DNA of 64,000 nt from Puffinus mauretanicus (lineage: Eukaryota; Chordata; Aves; Procellariiformes; Procellariidae). The notes beneath the pieces were generated by a model, which ran no database searches, was not told where the DNA came from, and saw nothing but the letters and a program-made list of their open reading frames with translations. Of this stretch, positions 25,106-36,250 are shown piece by piece (the first letter of the stretch is position 1; each line of letters opens with the position of its first letter). The stretch covers positions 1,240,001 through 1,304,000 of the forward strand of contig JAJKFH010003165.1 of NCBI GenBank assembly GCA_023333565.1, read 5' to 3'. A program made the position numbers and the translations under genes.

Positions 25106-26428
25106 ACTAATAGCGTTGATACACCGGCTTCCCTCATGTTAACATACTGAGAAATACTTCTGCATTTTGTGTCCTGGCATGTACCCTGGCTTCATTTCAC
25201 CTCTCCGCTTGTACAAAAGCTAGTTCTCTGCCCCCCAGATGCCAATACTGAAGTCAGTCCCTCTCCAACCCATCATAATAGGAAGACATCCTGAACAAAA
25301 GCCACGCTACACTCCCAAAAGTTGATTACAAAGGGAGCAGGGCTCCACAGCACTCTCCGGGAGGTAAGTCTAGGCACAACGATCCCTGGGAAGTACCGAG
25401 AGGAACACCAGAGGCACAACATTTTGTATTATTATTTTTTAAAAGTAAGAACACCACACCTAAAGTATCTGCAGGGCATGCTTACCTGGGAGTAAGAGAC
25501 ATGCTTGCAACACAAGCGGAGTTCAAGAACGGTCTCTCTATGATATTTAATCTTCCACTGCCTCAGGAATAGAAACCTGCTGTCTCAATCCAGTTCTAAC
25601 CCACTCCTGTCCCAGAAGACTACTGCACTAAGCTTACCTCCATCCTACCACTTTAACTTGAAAAAATGAGAAAATGAAAGTTTTAAAGACTTTGTAGCTA
25701 TACTATCAAGATCAATCATCATACCCTGCTATTGAAACTCTCCTGAGGAGCACTGCACAATAGGACAGACGTGATGGACAATAATTTCTGGATCCAAGAT
25801 CAAGGACATTGAAAGGCTTGCTGTCTCTGCACAGACAAGTCCTATAAACCCCCACAGAAGTAGTCCTAGCAGAAGCACAAGAGAAGAAAATGAACCGCCC
25901 CAGACACACTCCGCTGTACTAAAAAAAATTCATACTGGGCTTCCTATTACTAAATGACATAACTACAAGAGGGAACCCTAATGACTTCAGATACCCACAG
26001 AGTCAGACACCCTTCATATTGTACAAGCTGCATGCTTTCAAGTCTTTTGCTGGAGGAGAAAGCAGGGGGGTTTCAGTCCTCATATAAGCATGTACTATTT
26101 TTGAACTCCTAGAAACTGTTTCAGTTAAAAAGAGACCTGAGGAATATCGCCCCACAAGTGAGCTCGGAGTTTCAAGTTTGCAGTTAAGAAAAACATTAAA
26201 GTTAGAATCATTGTCCAAGACTGTTTTTCTTATTTAACCATAAGAACAAAGTGCTAGAAAAATATTTTTGCCCTGTAACACCTGTCCATCTCAATAATCT
26301 TGCAACACACAGCCATGTTCTGGGCAAAGATAGAATGATGTTGCAAGACCTTTCAGGCTTGTCCTGAATTTTCTCCCTGGATCATGCATCATCAGATAAA
26401 CACAAATGCTATGCAGAAAATAAAGACA
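25106..26428. other. Noncoding stretch with strong splice-like signals on both strands
   Basis: On the plus strand, CTGCCCCCCAG (acceptor) and GGGAG/GTAAGT (donor) bound 25239-25363. On the minus strand, AGGCAG and CCCAG/GTAAGC bound a 72-base open segment at 25486-25557. Both are described as findings. No exon chain links them. Confidence 0.5.
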
Positions 26429-26460
26429 CCCACCCCTCACCCCACCCCACCCCACCCCTT
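26429..26460. repeat. (CCCCA)n repeat, G-quadruplex-prone on the minus strand
   Basis: CCACCCCTCA followed by four CCCCA units and CCCC. The minus strand therefore has at least five runs of four G separated by one to three bases, the classic pattern for an intramolecular G-quadruplex. Confidence 0.9.
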
Positions 26461-28400
26461 TCAATCTGGTCTTAATTAGTACCTTCTCTTTTTTTTTTCC
26501 CCATTTTTCTAGTAAGGACTACAAGTAAAGCCAGGCTGCCTTGGGCCACTTGTTCAGAAACCATCTCCAGCTGTAAGTGTCACTTACTTAGCAAGAGGAC
26601 CTAGGCAGTAACTACTCCCCAGACTCTGGATGGAGCAAATAACTCTGCACTTTCCACTCCCCACTTCCCATCTTCCACCACAGACGCTGTGAAATTGTGA
26701 GTAATTGAGAAAATACCACTCATTCTTACTCCAAACCAACAACGATGCTAAAAGCTCCACTCAACCTTTAAATCCTTCAGTGGAGCAGAAAAAACCAAAA
26801 CAAGTACAACTCAAAACTTCATACTGAACTCCTCTAAGCCAGTTTTTTTACACAGATTACATTAGCTTCCATCTCCTCAGTGACTAAAACTGAGATTTCT
26901 AAATGACAGCCTATGCCTGGGATGAGAATAGAAGGCACTCAAATGAATTCCTCCTCCACCAGTTATTGCTACTACTGCCAATCATGAGATAATGAGGGCC
27001 CATGGCCATGCAGCTGATCTGAAAGGTAAGGGATCCCTTTCACCAGGGATCTCCTGGCAGCCACAAGAAAGACCCTGCTACTGCTCCCCTGCCAGACAAG
27101 CAGGGAAATACAGCGGCAGCTGCCCACCCCTGGGTGGAGGGAAAAGGGGCAATTCCACATGACCAGAAAAGTCCCCTCATGGGCTCCCATCACTTCAGCA
27201 TCAATTCCAGATGCCTGTCTGCATCAGGCGATGCAGAACAAAACCGCTGGTTGTTCAAAATCTGCACCGTACGCATTATACGACTCGCTATATGAGGAAT
27301 GGCTCCTCTTATTTTGGAACTACAATAATATAATGTTACTTCCTCGCAAGCTTTGTGCTTGTACACGTAGACCATTTTTCACCATGAACTTTCCACAATT
27401 GCTCTTTTACTCTCCACCCTCTGCTCCGCTTCACGCAGCCAAAGACGCGAGCACCCAAACAGTGCAGTGAAGAAGTACCTACGGCACATGGTTTTGCCTT
27501 CTGCTCCGTAGACAGCTCTTGAGTGGTGGCTCCTCAAAGAGCTACTGTTGTCCGCTGTGGTCCCAGAACTAAAAATCTCATGACACAAGGTAACAAAAGT
27601 ACAGACAGCCCACTGGGACAAGGGATGAAACAAACCACGTGAGGCAGAGGCACTGCTGGTTTGTTCTAGGTGCTAACCACCTCCATGTGCCCTGGAAAAG
27701 CGACAAGGTCTTGTCATTCACTGAGGCACCCTGCCTGTCCTGGGATGCTTCCTTTCTTTTATCCGATTCCACAAGTTTTAAACGCTTCGCCATTGGTATA
27801 GCTGTCGTTTGCACTGTCCTGTTCAGCAGCAGCTGAGTTCTTCCTTTTTGAAAAAAATATTCTTGTGTTCTGATTCTTTACAGTCACTGCTGCCCAGTAA
27901 ATGCACTTTCATGTCTGTTGCTTGTTTTGTTCTGGGGTTTTTTTGTTTGGTTTTGTGGGTTTTTTTAATATCTGATATAGGTCACGTCTTCCATTTCCCT
28001 GCCTTCCTCTCTCTCTATGTTATACTTCCATTATTATTAAAGATGTGCCCCCATTACATAGAAAACAAAAGTGTCTATTATATTTCCTTTTAGACTGCCA
28101 GGACTTTTCATCTAAAGCATGCTGACCCCATTAGACATCCAAAGTCCTGAAGAAATTACTTCCCCCTTCAGAATCTTGTATTGCAAAAGCCAGAAAGTAC
28201 CCAAAGCAGCAAATAATGGTTGGGACTTGGATGACTGTAAAAGGCTTTTTGACTTTGTGTTGTATATGATGCTTTAGCTTCATGCTGATGTGCGCTAGAA
28301 AGTAAAAATCTCTAAAAACTGATGTGTGCAAGATGGTTTTTTTCTGTTTTAATGGGGCTTTCGACCTTAGGCTTTCTCAGGTCTACACAGTATTTCAGGA

Positions 28401-28420
28401 ACAAAACAAAACAAAACAAA
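28401..28420. repeat. (AAAAC)n microsatellite
   Basis: ACAAAACAAAACAAAACAAA, perfect units. Confidence 0.95.
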
Positions 28421-28508
28421 GTATATGAAGCATATTTGTTTCTTTCTCATTTAGTGAATGGATTATTGGTATTTCTTCCTGAATTTTCTGGAAAACCTAA
28501 TGGGTTTG

Positions 28509-28553
28509 TTTTCTCTCAAACTACTACATGTATGGTAGTAGTCTGAGAGAAAC
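28509..28553. repeat. Long hairpin: 18-bp stem with one internal mismatch, 7-base loop
   Basis: The left arm TTTCTCTCAAACTACTAC (28510-28527) pairs with GTAGTAGTCTGAGAGAAA (28535-28552) except for one A/C opposition. The loop is ATGTATG. The size is short for a microRNA precursor but is long for chance in this DNA. Confidence 0.8.
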
Positions 28554-30401
28554 TTACCATATCATAGCTAGCATCCCCCTACAGCAGGCACCAAGCTCAT
28601 TTTTCATACAACGCAATCTTCAGCATTTCTCTCTGACAGAATGACAACTATTATTAGACACTGAATTTTAATCTACATAAGATTTTTACGTGGGTGGTTT
28701 TTTTTTTTTCTTTAAAGTTTTGTTACCTTTACTCTCACTGAATATTTGTCCTCGTAACAGTTTTCCAGTAAAGTGCAGCCATGATTCACTGTTAAGTTCA
28801 GTGAATAGTACAGGAATTTTGCCATTTCTGCCTTATGGAAAAAAAAGTCCCCTAATCAGTGCAATAGAGATGCTGTCTAGCTCACTGAATGCATTGCTAC
28901 TAATAATGAGAGTTTATGGCAGTATAGAGTAGAACACTGGAAACGCAATGCTGTCAAGTGTAATCATATTTTAGATAAAAGTAAAAATATGCCATATATT
29001 TTCTTACTACCTATTACATAGCTGTTCATCTTATGCCATGAATTCTATGTATGTATTCATTAAAATTTGACTGTGCACACTCCATTTGGAAAAGCAAAAG
29101 GGAATCTCATTTTTATACGTAGCAAATCTTGTATTTTTTCAGTAGCCTGATATGAATACAACCTGCCTGCTGTGAGCCAACAAATTTTGTATAATCATAC
29201 ACCAGAAAAAGCAGCTCAGAAAATTTTCAAGCACTTCTTGGGAGTTGATTTCTATGGGAGCTTCCTATTTCTGTAACGATGCCACCCACATTTCAGGCCT
29301 GTGGTCACTTGAAAATTCTTCATGGTGTGCTCTTGCTGTAAGGTGACATTTTAGTCTGTAGGAGAAAAAAGTTACATCAGAAGGATGCAGTGAATGAGGA
29401 CGAATTGCCAAAAAGGAAACAAAATTGCTTTTCTAAAGCTGAATTAAAGCCTAAATTCCTACTGCTTTATTTTGGTAGCAATTCTTACTAGGTGTCAAGA
29501 TGAACTCCATCAACAAAATAGTAGAACAAAAAGTCTGACTGAATCTTAATTAAGATGAGAGTATGGCAAAGAAGAGAGGAGAGGGAAAACATCTTCATAC
29601 ACTTACTAGTTCTTCAGATTTCAACTATGAAGAATTCTCCTCTTCTCCCTTTCAATTTCTTGCGAGATAAAAAGAAATGGCCAAAAATTAAATAATGGCA
29701 GCCTATCTTAGACCTGTTTTGTAAATGAAATTAAATTAACACTATCCTCTTAAATTTGGAGGGGAAAAAAAGCTATTTAAACTATTTTCCCTACCCAGAA
29801 ATTAGTAAATAATAAGAAGCATCACTGCCCAGTGATTCCAGAAGCAGCTCCAAAAGCCCAAGAGTCTTCTCCCAATAAGACACATTTGATGACCTTGAAA
29901 TGAGATGTAGCCACTGATCACTGGCTTAGTTTGTTTACCATAAACCCTTAAGATTTTTATTTAGAAAAATTACATAAATTTTTCACAAGAGAACAACAGG
30001 AATAAATCAACCAACACAGAAATTAGCCTTTAACAAGTCCATTCATCAGAAATCTCAATACCAAAGTAACCAGCCTGCTAGATTTAACTCTATTTCAACT
30101 ACTGTACATAAGCACATAATTGTAGTTCAAGGTATTTTGTTCTGCTTTCTAGATGAAAAAAGTCTCAATATTCCACTTGACTTTAAACCAAAGTTCTCAA
30201 AATAGGAATATATGAACAAATATTCATCCCTCTATTAAAAGACTAACTGTACCATGTACTTTTCTGTACTTCACACCCAGAGAAAAGTTACAAAAAACTT
30301 CAGAAAAGGACCACATAAAACCCGTGCTGGGCAGTCTATTTACATTCTTAAAACATCTGCAGAGAAGTTTGTGTTTCTACTGCTATCATGCTAGAAGGTT
30401 G

Positions 30402-30434
30402 CGTTTTTTTTTTTTCTTTCTTTTCTTTTCTTTT
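30402..30434. repeat. Poly-T / (TTTTC)n tract
   Basis: A run of T followed by CTTTCTTTTCTTTTCTTTT. Confidence 0.95.
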
Positions 30435-32714
30435 GAGCTCCTTTGTATTTTTCCATTAAGGAAATTACAGTTTATATGGTAACCTACTGAGAATATAAGT
30501 AAAGGGCATTTTGCATAATAGTCAGAAGTTTTCACCAGTGGTAAGAAGCCTTCATCCAGAAATGAGTTATTTAAAGCACTCTGAACATAAACCCACTTAT
30601 GAAACCAAGCAAATTTGAAGCAGTTGCATTCTTAGGAAACCACCAACACTTTGCAGGTTCTGTCACAGCATTATGTTGGGAACCAAGGTACATGTAAAAC
30701 CTTAACAAATGAGAAAGAGCAATTTTTTTTTTTTTTGTAAACTTTCTTCCTTAGCCTTAATGACTCCGCAAAGTTTGAGCCAACAAAACTGAGCCAAAAT
30801 GTCATGTTTCAAATGTAATTTAAGGACTTAGATACTTAAGGGCCATGTGCAACATTTAACTATGCGTATCAACAGAATGCAAGAAGAAAAGGTGCCTTAA
30901 AAATGAAGTCATGTAACTTATTGAACATCTAAACGGAAGCTATGCAGGTACAGTTCAAAACTGGAAAGACGTAATCTCAGATCACTAGTCCCTTTAAAAC
31001 ACACATCCACAGGGGAGCTTAGAACCAGGTGGGTAAAACATCCATCAGTAAGTGACAGACTTTGTTTCCATTACATTTAATCTAGACGCAAGCTCAGGAA
31101 TGATTTTCAAAATCTTTTTTTCCTGCATTCTCCACTGGGTAACACACACACCAACAGAAGCTGTAGTTTCCTGAAATCCCAAGGAAATCACTGATATCCA
31201 CACAAGGATCTACAAAAGGGAAAAGTTGCAAAGGAAAGACAGGAGGCAAAGGAAGAAATTTCTTGGTTACAACTGGTCTTGGTAAAAGAAGAACAAAAAA
31301 CAGGGCAAGCTTTAACATTTGACAAGAACTGCATCTGCCCAAGAATACCACCACAGTGAGCACCAGTAACACTAACCTTCTCCGTCATCTTCAAATCACT
31401 TTTTCTCAGTATTTATGGTTTACAATACACTGTAGCCAGGAACAATCATCACTGATATTTTTACTTTCAAATTTGTGTCTGAAAAACCTCAGCAGAACAC
31501 AGAATTAACAGTCTTCTCCCAAACTCCTGCCGGTGCCCCTTCTATCATGACCACACTTTTTCTCGGCAGACAAATTACACGCTGCAATGTCAAACTTCAC
31601 CTCGTTCCCATCCCACAGGATGTAATTTGACAACGAAGTTGCTACAGAACCAGGACATCAGGCATCACATCAGTGTAACATTTCCTGAAATTGTCAACTT
31701 TGAATTAAAATCTGCTTTTAGGTTCTTTATCAATCCAAATATTCAGATATTTTCTGGCTTATCAACAATTTATACTGTCCAGCTCTCAGGAAGAGTACTG
31801 TTCTGGACAAGGATCAGAAAAGGCAGCTTTTAAAATTACTGTGGGTTCACAACAGAGGGACTGTGCAACTTAGAAAAGATAAAATTCAAATATTTTATCA
31901 CTTCCCATTATATTTTTTAAAGCGTTATACTATAATATAGCATAAAATAGTCTGTAGCTGGAACAGAAATGCTAGAGACATTTTAACAATTATCTATATA
32001 TACAGCTACTTTTCTGGACTACAGCTTTTTGTGATTGCAAAGCCATATTAAAAATCTGAACTTTTCTGCCTCTTTATGATACTAGCCTGCAATTTACATA
32101 AAATGTTACATTTTCTTCAATAAATAATGTGAAAGTTGAAGGTATTAGTATTGACAATTCATTATTTGCCTTCCAAAATGGGTTAAAACACATTTTTGTA
32201 CCCTCTAGAATCCAGAGGCTCAGAAAATGTAGACTTCTGCCAAAGCTTTTGCTCCCAGGCTACCAGGAGTAGCCAAGCACTATTTTATCCATGCCCTGAT
32301 GAGCCAACAATCAAAGATTTAAGTAATGCCAGTACATGGCAATATATGCTTTACTTTTTCCTTCCCTCCTTTGTCCTGCCAGCCCTTGGATACAAGAGAC
32401 ACAACTCTCTGGCAGTCAAAACAAAGTAAGAAAATGAATAGTATTTCATTGTTATTCCACTGATATTCCATTATTTCATCTCTAATCATAATTTGCATTC
32501 CTCGTGCTCTTTTTACATGCTGCATTCCTCATTGCAATCTCCAGGTTACTATTTCTCTCCCATATCTATCCATTCCACCGTGTTGTTTTGATTTTGTGAT
32601 TACCCCGTCGTGTATGGCAGCAGCGCATCCAAAGCAGCTACCTATGGAACCCCAGAAACAAAGCTGTTAAAGCAATGGTAAAAGCTTCACAAAAGATAAA
32701 CAAAAAGGTGTATT

Positions 32715-32734
32715 TTTAAGTGAATTCACTTAAA
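32715..32734. repeat. 20-bp perfect palindrome
   Basis: TTTAAGTGAATTCACTTAAA is its own reverse complement, with no spacer. AAGTG/CACTT is an NKX2-type homeodomain half-site, so this could bind a dimer. Confidence 0.9.
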
Positions 32735-32939
32735 TGGCTGCACCATTTCCTTTTGTTTGCCTTTAAGATTAGCAGCAAGGCTTAGAGCTTAACTTGAATG
32801 TCATTTCTAATACCAGCTGCCCAAAACGAATGGGCCCACTGCCCATTTTCATCTTACACAATCAACAGCAAAAGCTCCTGCTGAACACTAAGGCAGCAGT
32901 GTTCACGCTCCATCAGCAGGCTACCAACTTGTATGTGCC

Positions 32940-33010
32940 ACAGGATCACAGGACAACTCCGTTTGGAAGGGACGTCAGGAGGTCATCTAGTCCAACCTCC
33001 TGCTCCTAGC
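32940..33010 (-). repeat. CR1 LINE 3'-terminal fragment
   Basis: The plus strand reads GATCACAGGACAACTCCGTT, TGGAAGGGACGTCAGGAGGT, CATCTAGTCCAACCTCCTGC. This is the antisense of a typical avian CR1 3' end ('ggtccctccaaaccagtctgtgatcctg'). It is 5'-truncated, as most CR1 copies are. Confidence 0.85.
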
Positions 33011-34825
33011 ATTTCAGCATGCGTCATGTAAAACAATGTGATAAATAGGTATTACACTGCAAACTAACTTGCCTGGAGTTAATCTTATATATTTGAACTC
33101 TATTACTCTATTCTAGTAATCATTAAACAAAAGACAGAAAGAGAGAAATTTGCTTGTTCTATCCTTTGCCGTTCTTTGGCCTATATCCTTGTTCTTTTCA
33201 TATCAGTATTTCCTAACCTGCTGATTTTTAAAGATAAAATCTGTGAAACTAAAACCTGTAATGTAAAATGTATTTTTTTCTTTAATTTGATTTATCACTT
33301 GAAAAGCACTCTGAAGGTAGATAGTACTTTTAGAACCAGAAGAGAAAATATAACTGTGAGACCTTGTTGCATAAAAAGCTCTTGGAATACTAAGGCTCCA
33401 GCCACCTAAATCCCTAATATCTTATGATATTAAGCCGCCTAGTTATGTATCTGGGTAAACGGACTCATAAAGTTCTTGTAATAACAGGTTCTTAAAAATG
33501 AAACAACACAAAGAAACCTACAACCTAAACCTCTCCTCCAATTTACACAGTATATAACCTTGGTTATATACTGTGGCAGGAGTATGGGTATATATGCTTG
33601 CGTACATCCTGGCAAGCTGCAACCGCATCGCCACTGTGACAGCTACTAGAAAGTAACAAAAAAACCTCTCTCAGCTATCTGCAAGTGATAGCTAAGGAAA
33701 AGGATACAGGCAGAAATACAACAGGTTCAGCTAACCTACTTACAGCCACTGACAAGCAGCTTCCTAAGGATCTTGCACAGCAGAAAATGAGTTTCCCTGC
33801 AGTCAGAAAATTAGAGGGACTTTGGGACTTACACAGGTTTAATACTGTTCTCTGACTACTGCGAGATTGTAGCGCTTCTGGATGTTTTCCTATAGTAATA
33901 AAGATGAATCTGGTTGCAGCTTGCAACTGCATGTTCCAATTGAGGAGTGCACCTACACACATATTTAGATGCAATTCAGCTCTTTGAAATGATGTATTCT
34001 CTACATTTGCAGTTCTTAGAGCTTGCTAATAATCGCATTGCTAACAGGAATGAAATTAGGCACAGTATCAATAGAGGAAAATGTGAGCAAGAGCATACAG
34101 AAACACTAAAGTTTAATAGCCAAGGCAATTCTGAGGTAAACTTCAGTGTTTTCAGTGCAGAAACTGCTATTTGCAAAGCTAGGAGTCACCTAGCCAGCTT
34201 TACCCTTCACTGTATTTCCTTTCTGCTGTTAAAAGAGCGCCACACATGTAGGTTTAACACATTTAATAGGTGATACATGCATTGTTCCAGCTACTAGTGT
34301 ATTGTCTCCCAAGAACTTCACCACACAGTCTGTAAACTGGGTCCCCTCACACCAACAGGGTATGCCAGGGACGCTGTTCAATTGAACAGGTCCCAACCTC
34401 ACCATCAGCTGTATCATGTCTGGCTTTCATGAGATGTCCTCAGCACAAAAGATATTCTGAAACTAGTGAGCTATAGGTTTAAAGATGATTCAGTGAGAAT
34501 ATGTGATTTGCAAAACAAAACAATGTGTCATCTTCTTGAGTTGCAAGAAAGGGAAAGAAGAAGGGGAAAAAAAAAAAAGAGAAAGTGGAGAGGAATGTAC
34601 AAAGGAAGAAATACAATGAATACAAAAAAACAGGAAGTTTTGGGAAGAGGGAGTAAACAAAACCGCTCTTCTGCTGCTGCTCAGTGCCACAGAGCAAAGG
34701 GTGAAGCCCTGGCAGAAGAAGGGTCACAAGAAGAGACGGCCCATGCCAGGCCAGAGGAAGCTCGGGGTGCCCATGGGAGGCTGCAGGAGCCCATTTCAGC
34801 CAGGGAAGAAGGAAAAATGACCTTA
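33011..34825. other. Noncoding stretch with a strong palindrome
   Basis: The main feature is the near-perfect palindrome at 33546-33575. Open frames of 60-108 codons overlap on both strands without splice or start support. Confidence 0.65.
33546..33575. repeat. 14-bp perfect inverted repeat with 2-base centre
   Basis: CACAGTATATAACC, TT, GGTTATATACTGTG: 28 of 30 bases are self-complementary, the strongest cruciform-capable element in the window. No flanking target duplication or known transposon end was recognised. Confidence 0.9.
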
Positions 34826-34915
34826 AGAATGGTCACTGACGGTCAGACCCAGATCGGCTTGAGCCCAGCCTCCTCATCAGGTCCCTTACAGTGGGCAGCA
34901 GCAAAATTTGAGGAA
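34826..34915 (-). repeat. Ancient CR1-type LINE 3' fragment
   Basis: AAGAATGGTCACTGACGGTC, AGACCCAGATCGGCTTGAGC and CCCAGCCTCCTCATCAGG follow the antisense wording of the same old CR1 family as at 12560 ('taagaacggccatactgggtcagaccaaaggtccatctagcccagtatcctg'). It is highly diverged. Confidence 0.55.
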
Positions 34916-36159
34916 GAAGTAACTATCATTTCAAACCAGCTTTTCCCCCAAGTGTGGTTCTTAAATTACTTAATCTCCTCTTTTACAGAAGCCATTAGAT
35001 TACATCCTTGCCACCCTTTCATTATTTTCTTGCACAAATGTATCTTGAGACAGTGACTGTAGACAGAAGCAACTGAGAAAACCCTTAACCAAGTTTGATT
35101 CGAGACTCACACGGCCATTGATAAGTTTTATCTTTTCGCACTCCTGCCTCCATCATTGCAAATCCGTTTCTAATTCTTTCTTTGACAGAATAAAGTAAAC
35201 CTATTCTGCTAGCCTGAAGTCTTGGCTGGCACTAAGACTGACGCTGAGCGACCTGGGAGACCCTGAGCTCCACGCTGCTTTGGCAGCAGGGATGCAGTAC
35301 TGGACCCCTGCAGCAGCCAGCGCCCAGGTTTTCGGCCACCCAGCCAGTCGCAGGATCCCACACCCCGTGGGGCAGTCCAGGAGGATGCCAGAGCCTGCTG
35401 GGGTTGGGCACCAAGCGCTGCCGTTTCATGAAGAACAGCCTTTGCCGGCAAGCATTAGCCCAAGCATCAGGTCAGCAGGCTGATTTTATCACCCACAACT
35501 CTATTATACTTCATGGAGCTATTTTTATTTCTTCAATGTATTAATTCTCCCACCCATTTTCTGAAGCACAGAGCCAGAACTTGACAGCTTACTTACTGTA
35601 AAGACATTCAGAAACATTACATGTGTTCATAAGGGCCTAGTTATTTATAAAACAGGCAAAAAAGTGCCTGGTAACAGGAGTTATTCACTGTGGAATTTTT
35701 TTTATTCCTGTTGAAGCCCACCTGAACCTTTAGATGCTTCAATATCCTTAAAAACCTGCTTGCAATGATTTAGAAAGATAAATCTAAGTTTAAAATTACC
35801 TAGGTCCAGGTTTTATAAACCTGCTGCTAAGTCTAAGTAACTTGAGACCGAGTTAGGCATTTTTAAAATAACTTAGTATGTCAGCAAACACATCATTGCT
35901 GAATTATTTAGTTAGTTTTATTTTAAAGGTCATACCTTAACACATTTAAATCTTCAATTTATCACCAACCCCACCAACAGAATAAATTTAGACATGCCTA
36001 GCTTTTTAATGTTAAAACTATTATTCTCATTTATAATTTAAATAAGAGGATCACATTCTGTTCTCAAATGACAGTATACTGTTTTTAAAAATTCACTTTG
36101 GAGGACAGCACTTACACGTAAGAACTACATCTTCACAATACTATCATTGAAGATATAGG

Positions 36160-36250
36160 GAAATTGTAATCCCGTCAAAGGTGGTGGCAATTTTACTGAC
36201 TTCAATGGGGTCAGGTTTTTATCCCTGGAATACGATAGATGACAAACCCT
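36160..36250. repeat. Decayed ancient amniote repeat
   Basis: GGTGGCAATTTTACTGACTT followed by CAATGGGGTCAGGTTTTTAT resembles 'ggcaaaattcccattgacttcaatggggccaggatttcaccc', a phrase common to an old dispersed sauropsid repeat. The family name is uncertain. Confidence 0.45.

Larger units (their letters stand above)
26461..32939. other. Long noncoding stretch with microsatellites and palindromes
   Basis: No credible gene. It contains an (AAAAC)n array (28401-28420), a T/TTTTC tract (30402-30434), a 45-base imperfect hairpin (28509-28553) and a 20-bp perfect palindrome (32715-32734). A 221-base plus-strand open segment (32209-32429) opens behind a strong acceptor but ends in a stop with no polyadenylation signal close by. 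Confidence 0.65.

Noticed and set aside
34466..35056. Longest open frame in the window, 196 codons on the plus strand
   Set aside because: It runs through a poly-purine tract rich in Lys/Arg/Glu codons, a GC-rich patch and an antisense CR1 relic. It has no splice support, no recognisable domain and no repeat-free conserved-looking core.
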